From Sulfuritalea sp. (GTDB taxonomy: Bacteria > Pseudomonadota > Gammaproteobacteria > Burkholderiales > Rhodocyclaceae): a DNA stretch of 64,000 nt. A program made the position numbers and the translations under genes. Under the pieces are notes generated by a model, which saw only the letters and a list, made by a program, of their open reading frames with translations, was not told where the DNA came from and made no database searches. The stretch covers positions 1-64,000 of the forward strand of contig JADJUP010000056.1 of assembly GCA_016716965.1 (NCBI GenBank). Direction: 5' to 3'. Each line of letters opens with the position of its first letter. The stretch's first letter is position 1. Shown one piece after another: positions 33,874 to 42,066 of this stretch.

Positions 33874-35289
33874 TCAGGGCATCCAGAACTTCGACTGTTC
33901 GGTAACGGCGACGGTGGCGTCGGCAACGTCCTCGACATTGAAGCTGATCGGGATCGCGCCGGATTTTGCCGCGCCTGGGTCGGCCCTGACGCTTACGGTC
34001 GGAGCGCCGATCTCGCCGCCGGTCACCGTGATCAGCTTGTCGTCGTGCAGGCGCATGCCCATCTTGCCATCGACGGCGGCGATGCGGATGCGGAAGGTGC
34101 GTGTCTTGTCGCCGGTGTTCATGATCTGCAGGCGGTAGATGTTCTCGATGGAGCCGTCGTCAGCTTCGCGCGACAACGCACCGCGATCTTTCAGCACATT
34201 GACCTTGAGCGGGATGCGGGTGGATAGCGACCAGGCGGTGGCGACCGTGAGTGCGAGCAGGATCGCGGCATAGACGATCACCCGCGGGCGGAAGGCCCGG
34301 CGCACGATGTCCATCGGCGTCAGGCGCTGGCTGACGGCATTCTCGGTGGAGTAGCGGATCAGGCCGCGCGGATAGTCCATCCTGTCCATCACCTGGTCGC
34401 AGGCGTCGATACAGGCGGCACAGCCGATGCACTCGTTCTGCAGGCCGTTGCGGATGTCGATGCCGGTCGGGCAGACCTGTACGCAGATGCTGCAGTCGAC
34501 ACAGTCGCCGAGGCCCTGCGCGTGCGGATCGCTGCCTTTGGCCCGGGCGCCGCGGGATTCGCCGCGTTCGGCGTCGTAGGCGATGATCAGCGTGTCGGGA
34601 TCGAGCATGACGAACTGGAAGCGTGCGTAGGGGCAGATCTGGCGGCACATCTGTTCGCGCAGGAAGCCGGCATTGCCGTAGGTGGCGAAGCCGTAGAACA
34701 GTATCCAGAAGGCCGACCAGCCGCCGGGCGTAAGCGTGACGAGATCGTGCGCCAGCTCGCGGATCGGCGTGAAGTAGCCGACGAAGGTAAAGCCGGTCCA
34801 CAGAGAGAAAACGATCCAAACGGCATGCTTGGCCGACTTTTTGTACAGCTTGCGAATTGACCACGGCGCGGCATCGAGCTTGATGCGCTGCGGCCTTTCG
34901 CCTTCGATCAGCTTCTCGAACCAGAGGAAGATTTCCGTGTAGACGGTTTGCGGACAGGCATAGCCGCACCACAGGCGTCCGGCCACGGCGGTGAACAGGA
35001 ACAGCGCCAGCGCGCCGATGACCATCAGCAGCACCAGATAGATCGTGTCCTGCGGCCATAGCACCAGGTCGAAAAAGTAGAACTTGCGCGTGTCGATGTC
35101 GAGCAGGATGGCCTGCCGCTCGCGCCATGGCAGCCAGCACAGGCCGTAGAAGACGATCTGCGTCAGCCAGACGAAAATCCAGCGCCAGCGGGCGTAGATG
35201 CCGCTGATCGAGCGCGGGTAGACCTTCGCTTCAGGATCGGCCCAGGGCTTTATTTCAATGACTTTTCGGACGGCGGCTGGCTTTGCCAT
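33874..35289 (-). CDS. ccoG: CcoG/FixG/RdxA cbb3 oxidase assembly ferredoxin
   Basis: The 471-residue membrane protein has about five helices (from FVWLTQIVFYGLCWLPW), the conserved RLWCGYACPQTVYTEIFLWFEKLIEG, and two 4Fe-4S motifs (GDCVDCSICVQVCPTGIDIRNGLQ and ECIGCAACIDACDQVMDRM). The C-terminal immunoglobulin-like domain (NIYRLQIMNTGDKTRTFRI) is typical. CcoG is a cupric reductase needed to assemble the cbb3 high-affinity oxidase. No cbb3 subunits lie in the window; here the gene sits in a denitrification block, which suggests microaerobic expression. Confidence 0.94.
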   Translation of the reverse strand: MAKPAAVRKVIEIKPWADPEAKVYPRSISGIYARWRWIFVWLTQIVFYGLCWLPWRERQAILLDIDTRKFYFFDLVLWPQDTIYLVLLMVIGALALFLFTAVAGRLWCGYACPQTVYTEIFLWFEKLIEGERPQRIKLDAAPWSIRKLYKKSAKHAVWIVFSLWTGFTFVGYFTPIRELAHDLVTLTPGGWSAFWILFYGFATYGNAGFLREQMCRQICPYARFQFVMLDPDTLIIAYDAERGESRGARAKGSDPHAQGLGDCVDCSICVQVCPTGIDIRNGLQNECIGCAACIDACDQVMDRMDYPRGLIRYSTENAVSQRLTPMDIVRRAFRPRVIVYAAILLALTVATAWSLSTRIPLKVNVLKDRGALSREADDGSIENIYRLQIMNTGDKTRTFRIRIAAVDGKMGMRLHDDKLITVTGGEIGAPTVSVRADPGAAKSGAIPISFNVEDVADATVAVTEQSKFWMP

Positions 35290-35386
35290 TTTGTCGGTCA
35301 GGTGCTACCCGTAGCACTCGTGGGGAAATTGCGGCAGGTCGGAATGGCGCTTCATGGCGGGAGCGAGGACGGTATCGTCGCGCCGT

Positions 35387-35887
35387 TCAGTGCGCGTGCC
35401 CGGCCGCAGAAGCGGTCCAGCCTGGATGATCAAAGAATTGGCCGTAGGTTTCCAGCGCTTGGACCAGTTGCAACGCGCCCTTCTGCCGCGACTGCGCCTT
35501 GTCCTTGCCCGCCATGGCATCCGCCGCGGCGCCGAGTTCGGCGATGATCAGATGCAGTTGTGCATCGGCGTCCGGCGCCAGCTTGCAGTTTTTGACCACG
35601 AAGGCGATCTGCGTAGTGGTCCGCTTGGCCAGCTTCTGGTAGTTCGCCGCTTTCAGGGTGTTTTCGTGGATCGCGCGCAAATGCGGCTGCACGGCGGCCT
35701 TGATGTTCGCCATGCCCTTGCGCAACGGGACATCGGTTTTCCATTTCTGGCCGTTGTCGAGTTTCAGCGCGCTTGCGCCGTGTGCGCCGTGTTCATGCGC
35801 GGGATCGGCGGCAATGGCAGGGGCCATGCCGAGCGTGAGCAAGGTGGCGAGGATCAGCAAGCTGCGGGTCGGGTGGGACATGGTCAT
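35387..35887 (-). CDS. Periplasmic DnrO-like protein, copy 2
   Basis: A signal peptide (ILATLLTLGMAPAIAADP) precedes HEHGAHGASALKLDNGQKWKTDVPLRKGMANIKAAV and a conserved single Cys in VVKNCKLAPDADAQLHLIIAELG. The GxKWxTDxPLRxxMxxI block and the PDADAQLHLI block are shared with the protein encoded at 24137. It lies between ccoG and a ferredoxin reductase in the same direction, close to nirS. The role is unknown, but two copies each beside redox genes suggest a periplasmic heme- or metal-related function. Confidence 0.68.
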   Translation of the reverse strand: MTMSHPTRSLLILATLLTLGMAPAIAADPAHEHGAHGASALKLDNGQKWKTDVPLRKGMANIKAAVQPHLRAIHENTLKAANYQKLAKRTTTQIAFVVKNCKLAPDADAQLHLIIAELGAAADAMAGKDKAQSRQKGALQLVQALETYGQFFDHPGWTASAAGHAH

Positions 35888-35914
35888 TCTCCTGGAAGGG
35901 CTAAAAAATCGGAC

Positions 35915-36838
35915 TTACCAATACTTTTCGAAAGCCATCTGCCCCGGCATGCCGCGGCGGTTGGTGGCGAAGCCGCGCGACGTCAGGAACTGGCGCAGAT
36001 CGAGGCTCATTTCGGGATTGCCGCAGACCAGCACGCGCGAGGTGGCGAGGTCGAGCGGGCAGGCTGCCGCGGCTTCGAGGCGGCCGTCGGCGAGCAGTAG
36101 CGGGATGCGTTCCGCGAGCTTGCTGGCGCCAGGTTCGCGGGTGACGACCGGCAGATAGGTGAGTGTGGCTTTCGCTTCGGCGAACAGTTCGCCTTGCGGC
36201 ATGGCGACAATTTCGTCGCGCCAGGCCAGCTCGGAAGAGTGGCGCACGCTGTGGACCACGATCAGGCGTTCGTGATTCTGCCAGACCGAAGGATCGCGCA
36301 GGATGGAGAGGAAAGGTCCGAGTCCGGTGCCGCTGGCCAGCAACCAGAGGGTCTTGCCGGGGGCCAACTGATCGACGGTGAGGAAGCCATAGCTGGCCTT
36401 GTCGACGCGCAGCGTATCGCCCACGCGCAGATGCCTGAGCGGTTCCGAAAAGGCGCCGCCCGGCACCAGCACGGCGATGAATTCGAGGAAGTCGTCATAG
36501 GCCGCCGAAGCCAGCGAGTAGGGGCGCCAGACACAGTCACCCAAACCTGTATCCCCAGCGCCCAGCCCGAGCCGGGTGTAGTGCCCCGGCGTGAAGCGGA
36601 AGCCGGGGTAGCGCGTGGTACGGAAGGACACCAGCGTCGGCGTCCACCAGCGCATCGACAGCACGCGTTCGCTTGTCCATTTGTCCTGCGGGCCGGCGGC
36701 GACCTCGACGCGATAGACCGGGCCGAGGGAAACGATGTCGCGGTCCACCTCGGGGTCGATCACCTGACGCAGGATGCCTCGGATCTGTTGCGCGTCGGAA
36801 GGAGGGGCGGGGGAGGATTTGTCGGTTTCGGTGATCAT
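35915..36838 (-). CDS. Ferredoxin-NADP reductase with an N-terminal half DUF59 domain
   Basis: From about residue 52 the protein is a normal bacterial Fpr: KWTSERVLSMRWWTPTLVSFRTTRYPGFRFTPGHYTRLGL, the FAD box WRPYSLASA, LASGTGLGPFLSILRDP for NADP, and RVLVCGNPEMSLDLRQFL with the C-terminal EKYW. The first 50 residues carry QIRGILRQVIDPEVDRDIVSLGPVYRVEV, which is the first half of a DUF59/MIP18 (PaaD/SufT-type) domain, without the rest. The join suggests a deletion fusing an upstream DUF59 gene to fpr. It is divergent from the NsrR-like gene. Confidence 0.85.
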   Translation of the reverse strand: MITETDKSSPAPPSDAQQIRGILRQVIDPEVDRDIVSLGPVYRVEVAAGPQDKWTSERVLSMRWWTPTLVSFRTTRYPGFRFTPGHYTRLGLGAGDTGLGDCVWRPYSLASAAYDDFLEFIAVLVPGGAFSEPLRHLRVGDTLRVDKASYGFLTVDQLAPGKTLWLLASGTGLGPFLSILRDPSVWQNHERLIVVHSVRHSSELAWRDEIVAMPQGELFAEAKATLTYLPVVTREPGASKLAERIPLLLADGRLEAAAACPLDLATSRVLVCGNPEMSLDLRQFLTSRGFATNRRGMPGQMAFEKYW

Positions 36839-36937
36839 TGGTTTTAAAAGCAGTACAACAAATACAGCTTCATGCTACCACCGCGATTTTTGTAAAGCAA
36901 TATCTTATTTACTCCTTATGAGCGTAAACTCGCGGGC

Positions 36938-37371
36938 ATGAAACTCACGACTTTTTCCGACTACACCCTGCGCGTGCTGATGTACCTCGCGCTGAACCGC
37001 GAGCGGCTGGCGACGATTCCCGAGATCGCCGCCGCCTAGAGATCTCCGAGAACCACCTGATGAAGGTGGTACATCAGCTGGCACGCTCGGGCGTCATCGA
37101 ATCGGTGCGTGGCAAGGGCGGCGGCATACGCCTCGCGCGCGAACCCGACGAAATTCGGATCGGGCAGATTGTGCGTGTCAGCGAAGGGGCGGCGCCTATT
37201 GTCGAATGCCTCTCCGGCGATGCCGCGACCTGCCGCATCGCGCCGGTGTGCAAGCTGACGGCGGTGCTGTCGCGCGGCTTCGAGACGCTCTACGCGACGC
37301 TGGACGAAACCACGCTGGCCGACCTGGTCAGTTCGCCGCGCGGCCTGAAGGCGCTGTTGGTGCGGACTTGA
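36938..37371 (+). pseudogene. nsrR: NsrR-type Rrf2 regulator, single-base frameshift
   Basis: The start (MKLTTFSDYTLRVLMYLALN) runs into a stop after EIAAA because one base is missing near 37037; the next frame gives ISENHLMKVVHQLARSGVIESVRGKGGGIRLAREPDEIRIGQIV, the Rrf2 wing. The three cysteines of the NO-sensing Fe-S cluster are present in ECLSGDAATCRIAPVCKL, and FETLYATLDETTLADLV is typical of NsrR. NsrR represses NO-detoxification and respiratory genes. Without the base it makes only a 33-residue peptide. The gene neighbours fpr and, across an IS, nirS. Confidence 0.85.
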
Positions 37372-37430
37372 CATCGTTCCAGTAAGAGGACGAATCATAG
37401 GACGAACAGCGGGAACGCATTGAGCAGTGC

Positions 37431-38131
37431 ATGCCGGGCAAGGCCAGTGATCGGTGTGTCATGGCCAAGGACAATCGGCGGTTTGTCGAGGCGGCCCTCT
37501 GGATCATGCGAACGGGCAGCCCATGGCGCGACCTGCCGGTCGAGTTCGGGCATTGGCATCGGACGTATGTACGTTTCTGCCTTTGGCGCAAGAAGGGTGT
37601 GTATTTGAGCGCGTTGCCCAAGCGATGCGTAGCGACGCTGATATGGAGCACCTGTTCATTGACTCGACCATCGTGCGTACCCACCAGCATTCTGCCGCCG
37701 CCAATAAAAGGAGTATCCAGAAGATCGGTCGCTCACGGTTTGGGCTGACCACCAAACTGGATGTCGCGTTGGATGCCCTGGACACTCCGCTGCGGGTGAT
37801 CCTCTCGGCCGGTCAGATTGCCGACATTGACTATGCGGCAAAGACCATCCAGCACCTGTTAGCGCGAGCCATCATCGCGGACAAGGGGTACGACGCTGAC
37901 CATTCCATTGCGAAGATCGAAGCCGCGGGCACGCAGGTCGTGATTCCGCCCAGTTCCAATTGTCTTACCCAGCGCAGCTTCGATCGCCAACTCTACCAAG
38001 ACCGCAATCTGATCGAGCGCTTCTTCGCTCGTATTGAGCACTTCCGGCGTATCGCCACGCGCTTCGACAAATTCGCATCGTCCTTTCTGTTATTCGTTCA
38101 TCTGGCGTGCGCCTTCATCTCGTTGGCTTAA
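37431..38131 (+). mobile_element. IS5-family (IS427-like) insertion sequence transposase, two overlapping frames
   Basis: The first frame encodes the N-terminal part (CMPGKASDRCVMAKDNRRFVEAALWIMRTGSPWRDLP), with an upstream in-frame stop that suggests a lost 5' end. The second frame continues RVAQAMRSDADMEHLFIDSTIVRTHQHSAA, GLTTKLDVALDAL and the DDE catalytic residues in FIDST, IIADKGYD and RNLIERFF, ending at 38131. Switching from the first to the second frame occurs near 37600, as in IS427-type elements that make OrfAB by frameshifting. No flanking inverted repeats were identified, so borders are uncertain. It separates nsrR from nirS. Confidence 0.82.
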
Positions 38132-38162
38132 TAGAAAACACATCCAAGACATTGTCCGGCAA

Positions 38163-38176
38163 TTGACCGGAGTCAA
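38163..38176 (+). promoter_or_regulatory. FNR/DNR-type box upstream of nirS
   Basis: TTGAC-CGGA-GTCAA is a perfect 5+5 dyad with 4-base spacing, the FNR/DNR layout (consensus TTGAT-N4-ATCAA). It lies 85 bases before the nirS ATG, just right of the IS. The regulator encoded downstream of nirS is the obvious candidate ligand. Confidence 0.55.
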
Positions 38177-38260
38177 CGACTTGCTGGCGACACGAAGCGC
38201 ATCGTACGCCGTCGCCAAAATACATTTTTATTTAAATATCAACAATATACAGAGGAACCC

Positions 38261-40003
38261 ATGAACCGAACCAAGCTTATATTAATCCGCCGGGCCTGCT
38301 TTGCCGCCATCCTGGTATTGCCGCTGAGCCTGAACATTGCGCAGGCTCAAGAACGCGTCAAGCCGGGCGTCACCGACACCGAGATGAAGTATCAGGCCGG
38401 CGATTCTCCGCTGGGCAAGGTGGACATGCACCAGAACGTCAATCCACTGGCGCCACCGATGACCAAGGCCGAATTCGAAAGTGCCAAGGAAATCTACTTC
38501 CAGCGCTGCGCCGGCTGCCACGGCGTGCTGCGCAAGGGCGCCACCGGCAAACCCCTGACCACAGACAAGACACTGGCCTCCGGAACCGAATATCTTAAGG
38601 TCTTCATCAAGTACGGTTCTCCCCAGGGCATGCCGAACTGGGGCACCTCGGGCGAATTGACCGACGCGGAGGTCGACCTGATGGCGCGCTACGTGCAGCA
38701 GGAACCGCCGACGCCTCCGGAGTGGGGCATGAAGGAAATGATGGCCTCGCTCAAGGTCACCGTGCCACCGAGCCAGCGTCCGACGAAGAAGATGAACAAC
38801 CTGGATCTGGCCAACCTGTTCTCGGTCACCTTGCGCGATGCGGGCGAGATTGCGCTGATCGACGGCGCCAGCAAGAAAATCGTCAAGATCCTCAAGACCG
38901 GTTACGCGGTTCATATCTCGCGCATGTCGAAATCCGGCCGCTATCTCTACGTGATCGGTCGCGACGCGCGCATCAACCTGATCGACCTGTGGATGGCGGA
39001 ACCGACCAACGTCGCCGAGATCAAAGTCGGCCTCGAAGCGCGTTCGGTCGAAACTTCGAAGTACAAGGGCTACGAAGACAAGTATGCGGTTGCCGGCACT
39101 TACTGGCCGCCGCAGTTCGTGATCATGGAAGGCGACACCTTGAAGCCGCTCAAGATCGAATCGACGCGCGGCATGACGGTGGATACCCAGGAATACCATC
39201 CGGAACCGCGCGTCGCCGCCATCGTCGGCTCGCACTTCAACCCGGAGTTCATCGTCAATGCCAAGGAGACCGGCAAGATCCTGGTGGTCAATTACAAGGA
39301 CCTCGACAACTTGAAGATCACCAGCATCAACGCCGCGCGCTTCCTGCACGACGGCGGCTTCGATTCCAGCGGTCGCTACTTCATGGTCGCCGCCAACGCT
39401 TCGAACAAGATCGCCGTGGTCGACACCAAGGAAGACAAACTGGCAGCCCTGATCGACGTCGGCAAGATTCCGCACCCCGGCCGCGGCGCCAACTTCGCCC
39501 ATCCCAGGTTCGGTCCGGTCTGGGCCACGAGCCATCTCGGCGACGAGACGGTGAGCCTGATCGGCACCGATCCGAAGAAGCACAAGGAGCATGCCTGGAA
39601 GGTCGTGCAGACGCTCAAGGCCCAGGGTGGCGGCTCGCTGTTCATCAAGACCCATCCGAAGTCGAAGAACCTCTGGGTCGACACGCCGCTGAATCCCGAA
39701 GCGCCGGTGAGCCAGTCGATCGCCGTGTTCGACATCAACAACCTGGAAAAAGGCTTCGAGGTCCTGCCGATCGGTGAATGGGCCGGCATCAAGGACGACG
39801 GCGCCAAGCGCATCGTCCAGCCCGAGTACAACAAGGCTGGCGATGAAGTCTGGTTCTCGGTGTGGAGCGCCAAGGACAAGATCTCGGCCCTGGTCGTGGT
39901 GGATGACAAGACGCGCAAGCTGAAGGCGGTGATCAAGGATCCGAAATTGATTACCCCCACCGGCAAGTTCAACGTGCACAATACTCAGCACGACGTGTAT
40001 TGA
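38261..40003 (+). CDS. nirS: Cytochrome cd1 nitrite reductase
   Basis: The 580-residue protein has a signal peptide (LSLNIAQAQ), a c-type heme domain (QRCAGCHGVLRKGATG, CAGCH) and an eight-bladed d1 propeller. The proximal d1 histidine is in TGYAVHISRMS, and the first active-site histidine is present in GSHFNPEFIVN. The position of the second active-site histidine (DSSHRYF in Pseudomonas aeruginosa) reads DSSGRYF here. KTHPKSKNLWVD and the PTGKFNVHNTQHDVY end are canonical. It reduces nitrite to NO in the periplasm. No d1 biosynthesis genes are in the window. Followed by a Crp/Fnr-like regulator gene. Confidence 0.93.
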   Translation: MNRTKLILIRRACFAAILVLPLSLNIAQAQERVKPGVTDTEMKYQAGDSPLGKVDMHQNVNPLAPPMTKAEFESAKEIYFQRCAGCHGVLRKGATGKPLTTDKTLASGTEYLKVFIKYGSPQGMPNWGTSGELTDAEVDLMARYVQQEPPTPPEWGMKEMMASLKVTVPPSQRPTKKMNNLDLANLFSVTLRDAGEIALIDGASKKIVKILKTGYAVHISRMSKSGRYLYVIGRDARINLIDLWMAEPTNVAEIKVGLEARSVETSKYKGYEDKYAVAGTYWPPQFVIMEGDTLKPLKIESTRGMTVDTQEYHPEPRVAAIVGSHFNPEFIVNAKETGKILVVNYKDLDNLKITSINAARFLHDGGFDSSGRYFMVAANASNKIAVVDTKEDKLAALIDVGKIPHPGRGANFAHPRFGPVWATSHLGDETVSLIGTDPKKHKEHAWKVVQTLKAQGGGSLFIKTHPKSKNLWVDTPLNPEAPVSQSIAVFDINNLEKGFEVLPIGEWAGIKDDGAKRIVQPEYNKAGDEVWFSVWSAKDKISALVVVDDKTRKLKAVIKDPKLITPTGKFNVHNTQHDVY

Positions 40004-40080
40004 TCGTCCCAAGCGCCGGCGGCGCCGATATCCGGCCAACAGATAGCGGCGCCCGGCGCGCCCAATGCTAGCAAGGACAA

Positions 40081-41637
40081 ATGAAAGACGACCTGTCATC
40101 CCGGATCACACGCAGCTTCAGAAAAACTCTGGGCGAACTTGCACTTTTCGCCGGCCTCGCGCCAGCAACCCTGGACGAGCTTGCGGAAGGAACCTGCAAC
40201 GTCATCTACCAGAAGGGCCAGGTTATTTTCCGTGCCGGGGATGCCGTCAGCCAGTTGCATGTCCTGGTCTCTGGACAGGTAAAGCTCTCACTTTCCTGCA
40301 GACGCGGCAACGAACGGGTACTGGAACTGGTGACTCCCGGGCAAGCCTTCGGCCAGGCCGAACTCTTCGTTCCCGGGCCTTACTTGATATCTGCATTCGC
40401 CGTAAAGCCCGCGCATGTGCTGGCCATCCGCCGCGATACGCTGTTCCGCGTCATGGCCAGCGATTCGCGCATCGCGCGCCGCATTATCGAAGTCCTGGCC
40501 CGCCGCCAGTTGGAAACCGAAGCGGACCTCATCGCGCAAAACTCCTGGTCACCGGGACAACGCCTGCTGGGCTATCTGCTCGAGCTTGCCGGGCCGCATC
40601 GGGATAGCGCGGGCGAGACAACGGTGACGCTGGAAACCAGCAAGAAGGTGCTCGCCTCCCGCTTCGACATGCAGCCGGAAACTCTCTCACGCAACCTGCG
40701 CGACCTCAGCGAAGCCGGTCTCATCGTCGTCAGCAGGAACCGTGTATTGCTGCGCAACGCGGAAATAGACCGTCACCTGCTGACCAATCCGGATCCGCGC
40801 CTGATCGACATCGATAACGTCCACCGCGTCTGCTCCGCAACGGAGAGCCGGGAGGGGACATGGGACCAGGGTCGCCGCCGGGAATCCTGGGCACAGTGCG
40901 GCTGGATAAATGGCGCGGGCCGTCAGAGAGCGCTGTCCCAGCGCATGGCAAAGTCCTGGCTGATGCTAGAACAGGGACTGCTCGCCCGCCCGTCGCGGCA
41001 AATCCTGAGGCAATCGGTAAAACTTTTCGAAAGCCGCCTCAAGGAACTTGAGGCGCAGACGGCCGGCACGGAAAACCAGGCCACCTGCGTGGAACTCGTA
41101 CGCCTGTGGCCGCGCTACCGGGCCCTACTCGAAGTTCCGCCCAATCCCGGTGACGCGATTAAGCTCTTCGCCATTAACGATGAAGTGCTGGACGCGGCCG
41201 ACCAACTCGCGCGGGGCTTGGCCCGAACCGAGGGAACGCACAAGGGAAAACTGGTGAATCTGGCCGGTCGGGGCAGGATGCTTTCGCAGCGCGCGGCAAA
41301 GCATTTCATGTTCCGCCAGATGGGTATTCAGGTCGCCGACTGCCGCTCGCGACTCGACGAGGCCCACGCCGAGTTCTCGGCGGCGCTGGTAGAACTCAAG
41401 GCGTCGACCCGGGATGAGCCGGCCTTTGCCGCCCGGCTGGAGTCGTCCTTCAGGGTCTGGACGCTGTTCCGCTCGGCGATGGAGGTTCGCGATCCTGCAG
41501 AGTTTCCGCAGGTGGCGCGCAAGGTTTTCCGCATCAGCGAAGACCTGCTGAACCGCACCGACGCGATGGTGGAACACTGCGTCGGACTTCCCGACGACAA
41601 GGGCCATTTGCCGGCACAGCAGGATGTGACTGCATAG
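40081..41637 (+). CDS. Crp/Fnr (DNR-like) regulator fused to a C-terminal PilJ/NIT-like sensor
   Basis: Residues about 20-140 are a cyclic-nucleotide-binding fold (VIFRAGDAVSQLHVLVSGQVKLSL) without the cysteines of FNR, and about 187-230 the HTH (SKKVLASRFDMQPETLSRNLRDLSEAGLIVV). Normal Crp proteins end there; this one continues for about 290 residues. That part has two P-box repeats, INGAGRQRALSQRMAKSW (about 276) and VNLAGRGRMLSQRAAKHF (about 393), matching the nitrate/nitrite-binding P-box of NarX/NarQ and PilJ N-terminal domains. There is no membrane segment, so it is cytoplasmic. Position 78 bases after nirS suggests a nitrate/nitrite-controlled regulator of nirS. Confidence 0.85.
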   Translation: MKDDLSSRITRSFRKTLGELALFAGLAPATLDELAEGTCNVIYQKGQVIFRAGDAVSQLHVLVSGQVKLSLSCRRGNERVLELVTPGQAFGQAELFVPGPYLISAFAVKPAHVLAIRRDTLFRVMASDSRIARRIIEVLARRQLETEADLIAQNSWSPGQRLLGYLLELAGPHRDSAGETTVTLETSKKVLASRFDMQPETLSRNLRDLSEAGLIVVSRNRVLLRNAEIDRHLLTNPDPRLIDIDNVHRVCSATESREGTWDQGRRRESWAQCGWINGAGRQRALSQRMAKSWLMLEQGLLARPSRQILRQSVKLFESRLKELEAQTAGTENQATCVELVRLWPRYRALLEVPPNPGDAIKLFAINDEVLDAADQLARGLARTEGTHKGKLVNLAGRGRMLSQRAAKHFMFRQMGIQVADCRSRLDEAHAEFSAALVELKASTRDEPAFAARLESSFRVWTLFRSAMEVRDPAEFPQVARKVFRISEDLLNRTDAMVEHCVGLPDDKGHLPAQQDVTA

Positions 41638-41653
41638 CCGGGAGTTCGCCCGG
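41638..41653. other. Short gap
   Basis: Only a few bases between the Crp-PilJ stop and the convergent CbiX fragment; no terminator seen. Confidence 0.3.
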
Positions 41654-41830
41654 TCAGCCCTCGGGCTTCGCCCCGATTGCGTAGTCGGCCATCGCTGCCA
41701 GCACCGATTCCGCTTCGCCGACCGGCGCTGCGAGTTCTATCAGCAGTCCCTCGTAACGGCCTATTGCGTCCGCCGCGAGTCGCGGCAGATCCTTCTTCAC
41801 ATGGCTGCCGGCGGCCATGAAGATCAGCTA
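41654..41830 (-). pseudogene. C-terminal fragment of a CbiX/SirB-type chelatase
   Basis: The minus strand reads MAAGSHVKKDLPRLAADAIGRYEGLLIELAAPVGEAESVLAAMADYAI then a stop. (G/A)SHVxxDLPxL...GxxIxxxxxLGExxxVxxAMAD is the C-terminal part of CbiX/SirB sirohydrochlorin chelatases. An in-frame stop lies just before it, and no N-terminal half exists, so it is a truncated remnant. Siroheme is the precursor of heme d1, so a chelatase gene beside nirS was probably functional once. Confidence 0.65.
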
Positions 41831-42066
41831 GTGCTCGGTGCCTTTATGTGGAGTTCCACATAAGGGCACGGACGAGTCGGTGAATTATTCTGGAATCAGC
41901 CGCTCAGAAACGGGAACTCCAAATTTTCTTCCGGCAAACCTCGAACGGCAGCTTCACCTCCAACTCCAGTCGCTGGCCCTAAACCTCCCCTGTTAGCTGG
42001 TCAAGTCAAAGCGGTCATTCAATACTTCATGGTTTTCGGGGCGTCAATTTCTCCTCATGGCCGATC
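41831..42066. other. Intergenic region with a perfect palindrome
   Basis: No gene. The palindrome at 41844-41863 is described separately. The rest may be the end of a lost insertion. Confidence 0.35.
41844..41863. repeat. Perfect 9+9 inverted repeat TTATGTGGA-GT-TCCACATAA
   Basis: Two 9-base arms separated by GT. It abuts the truncated chelatase fragment, as the end of an excised or degenerate insertion sequence would. It could also be an operator or hairpin. Confidence 0.6.

Noticed and set aside
38261..40003. nirN or nirF instead of nirS
   Set aside because: Full-length similarity, CAGCH heme domain and PTGKFNVxNTQHDVY end match NirS, and the first pocket His is present.
38282..40099. 605-codon minus-strand ORF opposite nirS
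   Set aside because: Pure shadow of nirS codon bias.
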